Assembly: GCF_025148125.1 (NCBI RefSeq)
Contig: NZ_CP102267.1
Span: forward strand, 118,501-182,500
Source of the DNA: Blautia wexlerae DSM 19850
GTDB taxonomy: Bacteria; Bacillota; Clostridia; Lachnospirales; Lachnospiraceae
DNA: 64,000 nucleotides
Reading direction: 5' to 3'
The position numbers and the translations under genes are program-made. Below, piece by piece: positions 54,965 through 64,000 of the stretch; the first letter of the stretch is position 1, and each line of letters opens with the position of its first letter. A model generated the notes under the pieces. The model did no database searches. It was not told where the DNA came from and saw only the letters and a list, made by a program, of their open reading frames with translations.

Positions 54965-55546
54965 ATGTATTTAGTAGTTGGCCTGGGAAATCCCGGGAAA
55001 CAGTATGAAGCAACACGCCACAATATGGGATTTGATACCGTTGACCGTCTGGTAGAGGATTACAATGTCCCTCAGGGTGGTGTGAAATTTAATGCCATGT
55101 ACGGTAAAACCATGATCGGTGGAGAGAAAGTGATTCTTATGAAGCCGCTTTCTTTTATGAACCTGAGTGGCGGTCCTGTTCGTGAGATGGCGAATTATTT
55201 TAAAATTGATCCGGAATCAGAGCTTATTGTTATTTATGATGATATTGATCTGGAGCCCGGGCAGCTTCGCATCCGCAAGCAGGGAAGTGCGGGTGGACAT
55301 AACGGGATCAAAGATATTATCCGCCAGCTTGGCACAGAGAAATTTCTCCGTATCAAAGTAGGAGTTGGTGCAAAGCCGAAGGGATGGGATCTGGCAGATC
55401 ATGTACTTGGCAGATTTTCCACAGAAGACAGGAAACTTGTGGATGAAGCAATAGCAAAGGCGGCAAAGGCTGTGGATATCATAATCTCACAGGGTACAGA
55501 TGCAGCCATGAACGAATATAACAGAAAAGTACCTGTACAGAAATAA
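54965..55546 (+). CDS. pth: Peptidyl-tRNA hydrolase
   Basis: 193 residues. GLGNPGKQYEATRHNMGF with the catalytic His, KPLSFMNLSG, DDIDLEPGQLRIRKQGSAGGHNGI. It frees tRNA from dropped-off peptidyl-tRNA in the cytoplasm. GCAGGAG ribosome site. Followed by mfd, a common order. Confidence 0.96.
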   Translation: MYLVVGLGNPGKQYEATRHNMGFDTVDRLVEDYNVPQGGVKFNAMYGKTMIGGEKVILMKPLSFMNLSGGPVREMANYFKIDPESELIVIYDDIDLEPGQLRIRKQGSAGGHNGIKDIIRQLGTEKFLRIKVGVGAKPKGWDLADHVLGRFSTEDRKLVDEAIAKAAKAVDIIISQGTDAAMNEYNRKVPVQK

Positions 55547-55585
55547 GCAGACAGGAAACAGATGATTGTTCAGCAAAAGGTATAG

Positions 55586-55620
55586 AAAGCGGTAACTGGA
55601 AACAGAAGCCGCTTTTATTA
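55586..55620 (+). terminator. Weak hairpin between pth and mfd
   Basis: AAAGCGG (55586-55592) / CCGCTTT (55609-55615) then TATTA. A short stem with a long loop; at most partial termination. Confidence 0.35.
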
Positions 55621-55645
55621 CGTCGAAGGATCATGAGGGGTGAAG

Positions 55646-58600
55646 ATGAAAGCATTTTTAACACCTCTGCAGGGGCTTGCAGAGTTTGAACAGATTAAAG
55701 AAAAAAGCAAAACGAATAAGGGAATCCTGCAGGTTTCGGGGTGTATGGAATCGCAGAAATCTCATCTGATGTACGGACTTTCCGGGATTGCGCCTTATCG
55801 TCTGATCCTGGCGGAGGACGAACGCCGCGCCAGAGAAATTTATGAAGATTACAGATTTTATGACAGAAAAGTGTATTCTTATCCTGCGAAAGATCTTCTG
55901 TTCTTTCAGGCAGATATCCATGGAAATCTGCTGATACGTCAGAGGATGAAGGTCATTAAGGCATTACTGGAAGAGAAAGAACTGACAGTTGTTACAAGTA
56001 TTGACGGATGTATGGATTTTCTGGAATCTCTGGAAAAGATAAAAGAACAGCTGATTCATTACGAAAGTGACAGCACCATAGACACAGAACAGCTGAAGAA
56101 CCAGCTGGTGGCTTTAGGTTACGAGCGGGTAGGACAGGTGGAAATGCCGGGGCAGTTCTCTGTGCGTGGCGATATTGTGGATATTTACTGTCTCACTGAG
56201 GAAAATCCATGGAGAATCGAGCTTTGGGGAGATGAGATTGATTCTATCCGGAGTTTTGATCCGGAGAGTCAGCGTTCTCTGGAAAATCTGGAAGAACTTA
56301 CGATCTATCCGGCGGTGGAGCATATAGGGGACAAGGATATGGTTTCCTTCCTGGATTATTTTCCGGAGGAAAGAACCATAATCTTTCTGGATGAACCAAA
56401 CCGACTGACTGAGAAAGGCGGGGCTGTAGAAGAAGAGTACAGACAGAGCCGTATGCACAGAGAGGAAAAAGGCAGCCGGAATCTGCCGGAAAACTGGCTT
56501 TGTTCTTTTGAACAGCTTCAAAAAGAACTGAATAAACGCAATTGTATTTCTGTATGTGCGCTGGAACCGAAACAGGCAGGCTGGAAAGTGCGGGAGAAAT
56601 TTTACCTGGAGGTAAAATCAATCAGCGCTTATAACAACAGTTTTGAACTTCTGGTAAAAGATCTTCATCAGTATAAGAAACAGGGATACAGGATCGCGTT
56701 GCTTTCCGGTTCCCGCACAAGGGCCGAGAGGCTGGCAAAGGATCTTCAGGAAGAGGGACTGGCAGCCTTTTATGGACAAGATTATGACAGGGAGATCTGT
56801 CCGGGCGAGATCATGGTGGTTTATGGCCATGCAAAGAAGGGCTTTGAATACCCGTTGATCAAGTTTGCGGTAATGACAGAATCTGACATTTTTGGACAGG
56901 AACAGAAGAAAAAGAAGAAAAAAAATTACAGTGGAAGCCGTATTCAGGATTTTGCGGAGCTTTCTATCGGCGATTTTGTTGTCCATGAAAAGCATGGTCT
57001 TGGTATTTACCGAGGAATTGAAAAAGTTGAAGTAGACAGGATCGTTAAAGATTATATTAAAATTGAATACAGAGGCGGAAGCAATCTCTATATTCCTGCT
57101 ACTCAGCTTGACTGTCTGCAGAAATATTCAGGGGCAGATGCTTCAAAGGCTCCGAAGCTGAACAAACTTGGTACTCAGGAGTGGAATAAAACAAAGAGCA
57201 AGGTTCGTGGGGCAGTTAAAAATATTGCAAAAGAACTGGTAGAGCTTTATGCAGTGCGTCAGGAAAAGGAAGGATATGTCTGTGGTCCTGATACTGTATG
57301 GCAGAGAGAATTTGAAGAAATGTTTCCATATGAAGAGACAGAGGATCAGCTCAGTGCTATTGAGGATGCCAAACGTGATATGGAGAGTACCAGGATTATG
57401 GACCGGCTTATCTGCGGGGATGTGGGATACGGCAAAACAGAAGTGGCGCTGCGTGCCGCATTTAAGGAAGTACAGGAGAGCAGACAGGTAGCTTATCTTG
57501 CACCTACAACGATCCTTGCGCAGCAGATTTATAATACCTTTGTGCAGAGGATGAAGGAATTTCCGGTACGTGTGGAACTGTTGTGCAGATTCCGGACCCC
57601 GGCACAACAGAAGAAGGCAATCGAAGATCTGAAAAAAGGTCAGGTGGATGTGATCATTGGAACGCACAGAATCCTTTCCAAAGACGTACAGTTCAAAAAT
57701 CTTGGCCTGTTGATCGTTGATGAGGAACAGCGGTTTGGAGTTACGCATAAGGAAAAAATCAAGCAGTTAAAGAAGGATGTGGATGTCCTTACACTGACTG
57801 CAACGCCCATTCCCCGTACTCTTCATATGAGCCTGATCGGAATCCGGGATATGAGTGTCCTGGAGGAGCCTCCTATGGACAGAATGCCGATCCAGACATA
57901 TGTTATGGAATATGATGAAGAGACAGTCCGAGAGGCTATCAACAGGGAATTGCGCAGAGGCGGACAGGTTTATTATGTTTATAATCGAGTGACGGATATT
58001 GCAGATGTTGCCCTGCGTATTGCGAAGCTGGTGCCGGACGCAAGGGTGGATTTTGCTCATGGCCAGATGAGTGAGAGGGAACTGGAGAATGTGATGTATT
58101 CCTTTGTAAACGGGGATATTGATGTGCTGGTTTCCACCACGATCATTGAGACAGGGCTGGATATTTCCAATGTAAATACTATGATTATCCATGATTCAGA
58201 CAGATACGGGCTTTCTCAGCTTTATCAGCTTCGGGGAAGGATCGGGCGTTCCAACAGAACTGCCTATGCGTTTCTGATGTACAGAAAGAATGTGATGCTG
58301 AAGGAGACGGCTGAGAAGCGTCTGGCTGCGATCCGCGAGTATACGGATCTGGGAAGCGGATTTAAGATTGCAATGAGAGATCTGGAACTTCGAGGTGCCG
58401 GAAATCTGCTGGGTGCGCAGCAACATGGACATATGAATGCGGTTGGATATGATCTTTATTGTAAGATGCTCAATGAAGCAGTGAAAGAGGCGAAGGGTAT
58501 TCATACAATGGAGGATTTCGAGACATCGGTTGATCTGAATGTTGATGCGTATATTCCTGATTCCTACATCAGTAATGAATTTCAGAAGCTGGATATTTAT

Positions 58601-58963
58601 AAAAGAATTGCGGGGATTGAGACACAACAGGATTATGATGATATGCTGGAAGAACTTCTGGACCGTTTCGGAGAACCCGGAAAGGCAGTGCTGAATCTTC
58701 TGGCGATTGCGAAGTTAAAGGCGATTGCTCATCAGGGGTACGTAACGGAAATAAAGCAGACTGGAAAAACAGTCCGGTTTACCCTTTATGAGAAAGCAAG
58801 GCTGAATACAGAAGGCTTTCCGGCTCTTATGCAGAAATACAGAAGAGGTCTGCAGTTTAAGAATGAGCAGGAACCGAAATTTATCCTGGAACCACAGGGG
58901 AATCTGATCCTGGCATTGACGGAATTTGCAGAGGAACTTAAGAGCATGGCGGAAAATATGTGA
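55646..58963 (+). CDS. mfd: Transcription-repair coupling factor
   Basis: 1,105 residues. UvrB-like N-terminal part, a CarD-like RNA polymerase interaction domain (FVVHEKHGLGIYRGI, ~440), Walker A GDVGYGKTE (~590), DEEQRFG box (~690), RecG-like translocase motifs (TATPIPRTLHMSL, QLRGRIGRSNRTAYA) and a C-terminal TRCF domain. It removes stalled RNA polymerase and recruits UvrA. GAGGGG lies before ATG 55646; GTG 55640 overlaps that site. Confidence 0.96.
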   Translation: MKAFLTPLQGLAEFEQIKEKSKTNKGILQVSGCMESQKSHLMYGLSGIAPYRLILAEDERRAREIYEDYRFYDRKVYSYPAKDLLFFQADIHGNLLIRQRMKVIKALLEEKELTVVTSIDGCMDFLESLEKIKEQLIHYESDSTIDTEQLKNQLVALGYERVGQVEMPGQFSVRGDIVDIYCLTEENPWRIELWGDEIDSIRSFDPESQRSLENLEELTIYPAVEHIGDKDMVSFLDYFPEERTIIFLDEPNRLTEKGGAVEEEYRQSRMHREEKGSRNLPENWLCSFEQLQKELNKRNCISVCALEPKQAGWKVREKFYLEVKSISAYNNSFELLVKDLHQYKKQGYRIALLSGSRTRAERLAKDLQEEGLAAFYGQDYDREICPGEIMVVYGHAKKGFEYPLIKFAVMTESDIFGQEQKKKKKKNYSGSRIQDFAELSIGDFVVHEKHGLGIYRGIEKVEVDRIVKDYIKIEYRGGSNLYIPATQLDCLQKYSGADASKAPKLNKLGTQEWNKTKSKVRGAVKNIAKELVELYAVRQEKEGYVCGPDTVWQREFEEMFPYEETEDQLSAIEDAKRDMESTRIMDRLICGDVGYGKTEVALRAAFKEVQESRQVAYLAPTTILAQQIYNTFVQRMKEFPVRVELLCRFRTPAQQKKAIEDLKKGQVDVIIGTHRILSKDVQFKNLGLLIVDEEQRFGVTHKEKIKQLKKDVDVLTLTATPIPRTLHMSLIGIRDMSVLEEPPMDRMPIQTYVMEYDEETVREAINRELRRGGQVYYVYNRVTDIADVALRIAKLVPDARVDFAHGQMSERELENVMYSFVNGDIDVLVSTTIIETGLDISNVNTMIIHDSDRYGLSQLYQLRGRIGRSNRTAYAFLMYRKNVMLKETAEKRLAAIREYTDLGSGFKIAMRDLELRGAGNLLGAQQHGHMNAVGYDLYCKMLNEAVKEAKGIHTMEDFETSVDLNVDAYIPDSYISNEFQKLDIYKRIAGIETQQDYDDMLEELLDRFGEPGKAVLNLLAIAKLKAIAHQGYVTEIKQTGKTVRFTLYEKARLNTEGFPALMQKYRRGLQFKNEQEPKFILEPQGNLILALTEFAEELKSMAENM

Positions 58964-58990
58964 AATATACTACATATTTTTCGATTTGCC

Positions 58991-59019
58991 TTGCCCTTCG
59001 CAGGAAAAAAGTTTATACT
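58991..59019 (+). promoter_or_regulatory. Promoter of the PrsA-like foldase gene
   Basis: TTGCCC (58991-58996), a 17-bp spacer and TATACT (59014-59019), 28 bases after the mfd stop. Confidence 0.7.
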
Positions 59020-59085
59020 CTAATAACAGTACATTCTGGGAAAGTGGTATGGAAGAAAGACCAGATTGATAATATGGAGGAAGAA

Positions 59086-60327
59086 ATGAAAAAAATGGTA
59101 AAGAGAACAGCCGTTGTGACACTGGCAGGTGTGATGTCAGTTGGTATGCTTTCCGGCTGTGGAAGTAAAACATTAGATGGAACAAAGACAGTGGCTACTG
59201 TTGACGGAACAGATATTCCGCTTGGAGTTGTAAGTCTTTATGCCCGCGAACAACAACAGCAGACAACAACCATGTATTTAAATTATATGGGAAGTGCAGA
59301 TAATATCTGGGATCAGACAGCAGGTGATGATTCAGATGAGACTTATGGTGATCAGGCAGTGACAAGCAGTCTGGAGTCGGTTGAGAAGATGTATATTCTC
59401 AAAGAGAAGGCTGCGGATTATAACATAGAGCTTACAGATGATGATGAAGCAGCGATCGCAGATGCAGCATCACAGTTTATGGCTGCAAACAGTGAAGAGA
59501 CAATTAAGGAACTTGCGGTAACGGAAGATCAGGTAAAAACACTTCTGGAGCTTCAGACAATTCAGAAAAAGATGTATGATCCGGTTGTAGCAGAAGGAAA
59601 GATCACAGTTTCTGATGATGAAGCGAATCAGACAACCTTCACTTATGTAAGTATCTCTACAAGCGGTGATGATATAACTGATGAGGAGAAAAAGACTAAG
59701 AAAGAACAGGCTCAGGAGATTCTGGATAAGATGAAAGAGGATCCTACAGCAGATATGAGTGAGATTGCCAAGGGTGTAGATGACAGTTATTCTGCAGTAC
59801 AGGGTAATTTTACAACCAAAGAGAGCGAAGACGAGGATGAAGATTCCGGCAGCGAGGCATATCCGGATGAGGTTTTGAAGGTTCTGAGAGGACTGAAAGA
59901 CGGAGAAGTTGCAGACAATATTATTGAGACTGACACAGGATACTATGTAGTAAGACTTGACAAGATCAATGATGAAGATGCCACAGCTTCCAAGCGAGAA
60001 TCTCTTCAGAATTCCAAAGAAAGTACCTATTTTACAGATACAACTGCTAAATGGCTGGATGAGGCAGATGTAAAGGTAGTTAAGAAAGTCATTAAGACAC
60101 TTAAGATTACTGACAAACATACCTTCATGGCACCGACTCCTACCCCGGTTCCGGAAACACCGACACCTGAAGTGACAGAAGAGGCAACTCCAACACCGGA
60201 AACAGAGGAAGTTACAGAAACACCTGCAGCAGAAGATACAGATGTGACTGAGACACCTGCGGCAGAGGAAGAAGCAGCAGAAACTACTGAAACACCGGAA
60301 GCAACACCGACAGAAGCAGCTAAATAA
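59086..60327 (+). CDS. PrsA-like peptidyl-prolyl isomerase lipoprotein
   Basis: 413 residues. Lipobox GMLSGC (Cys ~23), SurA/PrsA-type N-terminal helical part, a PpiC-like rotamase region (~230-330) with an acidic insert, and a long Thr/Pro/Glu tail (TPTPVPETPTPE…). It likely helps fold exported proteins at the outer face of the membrane. GGAGG lies 5 bases before ATG 59086, and the frame upstream to 58960 overlaps mfd and is unlikely to be used. Confidence 0.85.
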   Translation: MKKMVKRTAVVTLAGVMSVGMLSGCGSKTLDGTKTVATVDGTDIPLGVVSLYAREQQQQTTTMYLNYMGSADNIWDQTAGDDSDETYGDQAVTSSLESVEKMYILKEKAADYNIELTDDDEAAIADAASQFMAANSEETIKELAVTEDQVKTLLELQTIQKKMYDPVVAEGKITVSDDEANQTTFTYVSISTSGDDITDEEKKTKKEQAQEILDKMKEDPTADMSEIAKGVDDSYSAVQGNFTTKESEDEDEDSGSEAYPDEVLKVLRGLKDGEVADNIIETDTGYYVVRLDKINDEDATASKRESLQNSKESTYFTDTTAKWLDEADVKVVKKVIKTLKITDKHTFMAPTPTPVPETPTPEVTEEATPTPETEEVTETPAAEDTDVTETPAAEEEAAETTETPEATPTEAAK

Positions 60328-60378
60328 GAAAATCCGAACTGTCAGTAGCCTGCTGATGGGAATTGATTATTGTAAATT

Positions 60379-60427
60379 AAAACAGCTATGATGAAAACCT
60401 GAGTGTTTTCACATAGCTGTTTTTAAG
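60379..60427 (+). terminator. Terminator of the PrsA-like gene
   Basis: AAAACAGCTATG (60379-60390) / CATAGCTGTTTT (60412-60423) with an inner TGAAAAC/GTTTTCA stem, then TTAAG. Confidence 0.88.
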
Positions 60428-60515
60428 TTTAAATAAATCCGAAATCATTCTCCTAAATATGCAAAAATAACACAGATAAATAGAGATATGATAATACGTT
60501 ATTTTGTATGTTCTG

Positions 60516-61316
60516 CTAAATGAGATGGAAATGCTTCAAAGCATTGGCAATTCCGTTGTCCTCTATATCGGTTGTCTGGTAAGTGCAGTGAGGCAGGATC
60601 AGGGGATCCGAGTCGCCCATTGCGATGCTGTTTCCGGCGAACTGCAGCATAAGAAGATCGTTCGTGCTGTCGCCGAATGCATAGGTGGCTTTGACCGGAA
60701 CCCCAAGGCGGTCTGCCAGAAACCGGATTCCGGTTGCTTTGCTGAGATTTTTCTGAGTCAGTTCCCAGGCCTTGTCTTCATGTATGAAACACAGAAAATG
60801 TTCATCTGCAAATTTGCGGAAAGTTTCCATATCAGAATCAGCAGACGGAAAAGCCAGAAACTTGTCAAATGTAAAATGGTTGTATGTTTCGGGCGGGTAG
60901 AGAGCCAGATCTTCTACTATAACTTCTGCTTTCAGCTTCTGAACAGTTTCAGGAACAGCACATGAATTGCTGTCATATAAAATCTTATCCGGGCGTTCAA
61001 AAAACGCAGGAATTCTGCATTCCCGCAGTAATTCTGTTGTTTTACGGCAAAGTGGATTTGGAATAGAACTGGAAAACAAAAGCTCTTCATTCATATAAAT
61101 CTGGCTGCCGCATCCGCATACATAGCCGTCGAATCCCATTTCTTTAATGATTTCCGGAATCATTGTATAGGTACGTCCGGAATTGATGAAAAGGAGATGA
61201 CCATTATAGCGGGCTTCTTTTAAAGCCTGTTTCGCACTGTCCGGAACTGTCCATGGGTAAGGGGTTAACAGGGTTTTGTCAATGTCAAAAAATAAGAGTT
61301 TACGATTATTCTCCAT
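60516..61316 (-). CDS. HAD-superfamily (Cof-type) phosphatase
   Basis: 266 residues. Motif I LFFDIDKTLL at 8-17, motif II INSGRTY, the Cof-type IIB cap, and motif IV GDSTNDLLML near the C-terminus. It hydrolyses small phosphate esters; the substrate is unknown. ATG 61316 has AGAGGAG upstream and overlaps the stop of the DUF4317 gene by 11 bases, so translation is coupled. Confidence 0.9.
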   Translation of the reverse strand: MENNRKLLFFDIDKTLLTPYPWTVPDSAKQALKEARYNGHLLFINSGRTYTMIPEIIKEMGFDGYVCGCGSQIYMNEELLFSSSIPNPLCRKTTELLRECRIPAFFERPDKILYDSNSCAVPETVQKLKAEVIVEDLALYPPETYNHFTFDKFLAFPSADSDMETFRKFADEHFLCFIHEDKAWELTQKNLSKATGIRFLADRLGVPVKATYAFGDSTNDLLMLQFAGNSIAMGDSDPLILPHCTYQTTDIEDNGIANALKHFHLI

Positions 61317-62502
61317 CAGATGTCTCCTCTGTCTCAGTATCTGTATTGTCATAAAATTCGTCATCAGAAGGATTTTCATTTCCTGTATGTACGCGGATTC
61401 CGTTCAGTTCAACTTCGCCTTCCATTGGAATCACAAGGCACTTGCGTCCGTCAATTACGCGTGTTTCCACAAGATCGGCACGTTCAGGATCTACGTGGAC
61501 TACAACATCCGGGGTTTTGATCTCGAATCTTTTTGTATTGGTGATGTTGGAAGCGACCAGAGAGGATTTTTCCCCGGCTGTGATCTCGTATTGTTCATCA
61601 AATGACTGTAGTTTTTCATCTTCTACGCCGCATTCTTCAAAGAGGCGTTTTACCTCAGATTTGGTCAGAACTACAGGTTCCGGCTCATCCTTCTGTGATT
61701 CGATCAGGTCGTTTAATTTCTCGTGAATGCTTAATACAGTGTCATATCTGCAGTCGTCGCCCAGAGTATCTTCAACCAGTGCGTTAAAGGAATCACGCTG
61801 TCCTCCTGCAGAAAGAGGTGCTGTACATCCAAGCAGTTCATCGATAAAAATATCCCGAAGCTCGTTTGCATTTTTACTATAATAAAGGACACCATGGATG
61901 TCAGTGCTGCGGTCGTTAAACTGCGGGAAAAGGAAAGCAACATCCGGAAGTTCCACGATCCAGTCGCGGATACGGTCCTGGATGCTGTTGGTTTCGGCAT
62001 TGTAGCAAAGACCTGCCTTAGAGAGTTTTACAGGACAGATACAGCACATGATGTGCTCATAAATCTCATCAGATGCATCAAACATTTCTGCACCGTCGGA
62101 AGACTTTCCGGGGATATCATATACTCCATGGATCAGGATGATGTAGTAGTTTTCGGGATAATCATAGTTTTCAATGATCTTATCGTAGAAACTTTCTACC
62201 AGTGCATCATCGGTCAGTTTGCTTTCTCTCAGTTTCATAAGAAAATGTTGAGTTCCGCCCTCAGTTTCCTGCTCGAGAGGAAATTCCATGTTCATCAGAT
62301 TTTTTCCTATTGTTCCGGAAAGGGATTTGCGGAAAATTTCAAAGTATTTGAACATTTCTTCTTCTGATAAAGAGAGAAATGCTTCTTTCAGTTCGGTTTT
62401 TTTATTCTTTTCTCCGTCAACGTAACATCCGCAGATGCGGGTGAGAGAACAGTTCTCGGGAGTGAACTGTTTCTTGATTTCAGAAATTTCTTTTTTGTTC
62501 AT
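61306..62502 (-). CDS. DUF4317 family protein
   Basis: 398 residues of DUF4317, a cytoplasmic family common in Lachnospiraceae (MNKKEISEIKKQF, RICGCYVDGEKNK, YIILIHGVYDIP, DRSTDIHGVLYY). No catalytic motif is recognised. It heads a two-gene unit with the HAD phosphatase. GAGG ribosome site before the ATG. Confidence 0.88.
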   Translation of the reverse strand: MNKKEISEIKKQFTPENCSLTRICGCYVDGEKNKKTELKEAFLSLSEEEMFKYFEIFRKSLSGTIGKNLMNMEFPLEQETEGGTQHFLMKLRESKLTDDALVESFYDKIIENYDYPENYYIILIHGVYDIPGKSSDGAEMFDASDEIYEHIMCCICPVKLSKAGLCYNAETNSIQDRIRDWIVELPDVAFLFPQFNDRSTDIHGVLYYSKNANELRDIFIDELLGCTAPLSAGGQRDSFNALVEDTLGDDCRYDTVLSIHEKLNDLIESQKDEPEPVVLTKSEVKRLFEECGVEDEKLQSFDEQYEITAGEKSSLVASNITNTKRFEIKTPDVVVHVDPERADLVETRVIDGRKCLVIPMEGEVELNGIRVHTGNENPSDDEFYDNTDTETEETSDGE

Positions 62503-62533
62503 ATAGTTTATACCTCATGTTAGTCTGCTCTTT

Positions 62534-62562
62534 ATTATAGACCAGTTGTGATGCAGGGGCAA
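62534..62562 (-). promoter_or_regulatory. Promoter of the DUF4317-HAD unit
   Basis: On the minus strand: TTGCCC (62557-62562), a 17-bp spacer and TATAAT (62534-62539). Confidence 0.65.
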
Positions 62563-62617
62563 GGAAAATTGCCTGAAAATTATGGGAAATACAGGTGAGT
62601 TTTGGTAGATGTAGTGC

Positions 62618-62623
62618 TATAAT
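62618..62623 (+). promoter_or_regulatory. -10 box of the nitroreductase gene
   Basis: TATAAT preceded by GTGC; the -35 region (GTGAGT at 17 bp) is poor. A degenerate copy of the palindromic repeat (GGACAGTAATGTTGC) lies between it and the gene. Confidence 0.45.
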
Positions 62624-62720
62624 ATAGGAAGATATTGTTGCCTGACTGTGTTGCTGAGAACGTGGTGGACAGTAATGTTGCTTTGACAGTGATGAAAATA
62701 AATACAGGAGGATATGAGAC

Positions 62721-63239
62721 ATGAATGAAACAATAAAAAATCTTTTGGAACGAAGAAGTGTACGTGGTTATAAAGAAGATCTGGTGCCGGAAGAAGTGTT
62801 GAATGAAATTCTTGAAGCAGGGGAATACGCACCAAGCGGAATGGGACAACAGGGTACACTTATGGTAGTAACACAGAATCCGGAACTTGTTGCGAAGCTT
62901 TCTAAAATGAATGCGGATGTGATGGGGACTGAGAGTAATCCGTTCTATGGGGCACCGACAGTTGTTGTGGTCTTTGCAGACAGTAATATGCCTACATGTG
63001 TGGAAAATGGAAGTCTGGTTATGGGAAATCTGATGAATGCTGCTCATGCCCTTGGGGTTGATTCCTGCTGGATTCATCGTGCAAGAGAGGTGTTTGCTTC
63101 TGAAGAAGGAAAGGCATTGAAGGCAGAGTGGGGTGTGCCGGAGTCTTATGTTGGAATTGGTCATTGTGTGCTTGGTTATCGCTCCGGGGAATATCCGAAA
63201 GCGAAAGCGAGAAAAGACGGATTTGTGATCAGGGTGTGA
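62721..63239 (+). CDS. Nitroreductase family protein
   Basis: 172 residues. FMN-binding marks ERRSVRGYK at the start and EAGEYAPSGMGQQ at ~32-44, and GIGHCVLGYRSGE near the end. It is an FMN- and NAD(P)H-dependent reductase of unknown substrate. AGGAGG lies before the ATG. Confidence 0.9.
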   Translation: MNETIKNLLERRSVRGYKEDLVPEEVLNEILEAGEYAPSGMGQQGTLMVVTQNPELVAKLSKMNADVMGTESNPFYGAPTVVVVFADSNMPTCVENGSLVMGNLMNAAHALGVDSCWIHRAREVFASEEGKALKAEWGVPESYVGIGHCVLGYRSGEYPKAKARKDGFVIRV

Positions 63240-63345
63240 TTGTAGTGTGGCGGCAGAGTGATTCCTGAAACAGGCTGGCAGGAAAGATGTGAGAATGTTC
63301 GGGAAATCAAGTTGCCGGCACAGTAGCTGTGAGAGAGGGTTGCTG

Positions 63346-63762
63346 TTGAGTATATTTGATTTTAAGAGAAAGAAGTACAGAACGTTTCTGCAGGATTCTG
63401 AGACAGGTGAGGAGATTGCTGAGGAGTATGAGAAAGGCCGGGGAGTCTGGAAAAAGCATGATGTTCAGGATGGGAAGGGTTCGGAGATGAGAGAGAATCT
63501 GATAAGGAAGCATTATTGGTTTTCGGGGAGAGTGCAGGGAGTTGGATTTCGCTATCGGGCCTGTTATATTGCCAGTTCTCTGGGGGTTACCGGTTGGGTG
63601 AGAAATAACTGGGATGACCGCGTGGAGATGGAGGCGCAGGGGAGCAGGGAGCTGCTTGCGCAGATGGTGGAGATGTTGGGGAGACAGAGGTTTATTGAGA
63701 TTGAGGGGATTGAGGAGAGGGTGATTCCGGTGGAGGTTGAGAGTGGGTTTTATTCCAGATGA
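63346..63762 (+). CDS. Acylphosphatase-domain protein
   Basis: About 138 residues. An N-terminal ~50-residue charged extension (FDFKRKKYRTFLQDSETGEE) precedes the acylphosphatase domain, with GRVQGVGFRYR (catalytic Arg) and GWVRNNWDD (catalytic Asn). It hydrolyses acyl phosphates. TTG 63346 has AGAGGG 6 bases upstream; the frame is open back to 63289 but without a ribosome site. Confidence 0.8.
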   Translation: MSIFDFKRKKYRTFLQDSETGEEIAEEYEKGRGVWKKHDVQDGKGSEMRENLIRKHYWFSGRVQGVGFRYRACYIASSLGVTGWVRNNWDDRVEMEAQGSRELLAQMVEMLGRQRFIEIEGIEERVIPVEVESGFYSR

Positions 63763-63764
63763 AA

Positions 63765-64000
63765 GGGACGCAAGCTCAAACAATTCTCTTTGGCTCGGTT
63801 TCGGGTCTTAAGAAAAGCTAAGCCCCGGAAAATCTGCTAAAGGGGGACGCAGCCCCAAACAATTCTCTTCGGCTCGGTTTCGGGCCTTAAGAAAAGCTGA
63901 GGCTGGGAAGTCTGCTAAAAGGGGGACGCAGCCCCAAACAATTCTCTTCAGCTCGGTTTCGGGTCTTAAGAAAAACTAAGCCCGGGAAGATCAGCTAAAA
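63765..64000. repeat. 79-bp tandem repeat array, three copies, runs past the window
   Basis: Copies start at GGGAC 63765, 63844 and 63923, exactly 79 bases apart. Each reads GGGACGCAGCCCCAAACAATTCTCTTCGG-like sequence (first copy more diverged), then CTCGGTTTCGGG, CTTAAGAAAA and a GCTAAGCCCGGGAA part, ending in CTGCTAAAA. It is non-coding and GC-richer than its flanks. The third copy ends at the window edge. Confidence 0.9.

Noticed and set aside
58960..59085. N-terminal extension of the PrsA-like protein
   Set aside because: It overlaps the mfd stop and the promoter, and would bury the lipoprotein signal; GGAGG supports the start at 59086.
63765..64000. CRISPR array
   Set aside because: The 79-bp units are contiguous without unique spacers; no cas gene is present in the window.

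Overview
The window looks like a chromosomal segment of a spore-forming gut Firmicute of the family Lachnospiraceae, most likely Blautia or a close relative. The reasons are moderate GC, strong AGGAGG-type ribosome sites, TTGACA/TATAAT promoters, a sipL gene, a GerA-type germination operon, a DUF4317 gene and a pth-mfd-prsA order. The genus is an inference; no rRNA or tRNA gene is present to fix it.

Left third (1-30 kb): an accessory region built around a family of very large secreted repeat proteins. Three copies carry the same signal peptide (the leftmost is cut by the window edge) and four share near-identical C-terminal Fn3-like modules, while the middles differ strongly. Two point right (1-3858, 6204-10319) and two point left (20785-22362, 23945-27823). 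One of the left-pointing copies has no start or promoter and has lost one C-terminal module. Around them lie a 1,227-bp inverted repeat carrying identical Rpn/PD-(D/E)XK nuclease genes, a third Rpn gene, a 5'-truncated TnpB with its right-end/omega-RNA region, a group II intron in the leader of an amidase gene, a DUF3990 ADP-ribosyltransferase-like gene pair, an AlbA_2 regulator with an operator-like promoter, and several gene fragments (SMC-like ATPase, AAA-ATPase, transglutaminase). The layout resembles a recombining surface-antigen locus with a silent donor cassette.

Middle (29-43 kb): a DUF4143 ATPase is divergent from a large serine recombinase with dispersed palindromic repeats between them. 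The chromosome backbone then resumes: plsC, a PrcB-like lipoprotein with sipL (spore coat, behind a sigma-E-like promoter), ispE-gntR with a GntR-type palindrome upstream, a two-gene germinant receptor operon in which GerAB and GerAC are fused, murI and a DUF1934 gene.

Right (43-64 kb): cell-envelope and housekeeping genes. These are two tandem deacetylase-like paralogs, a secreted trigger-factor-like lipoprotein, a NodB deacetylase, glgB, a small conserved protein, two adjacent CobW-type GTPases (one with a His/Cys-rich metal-binding region, one fused to an OB-like domain), pth, mfd, a PrsA-like foldase, an HAD phosphatase coupled to a DUF4317 gene, a nitroreductase and an acylphosphatase. 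The window ends inside an array of 79-bp tandem repeats.
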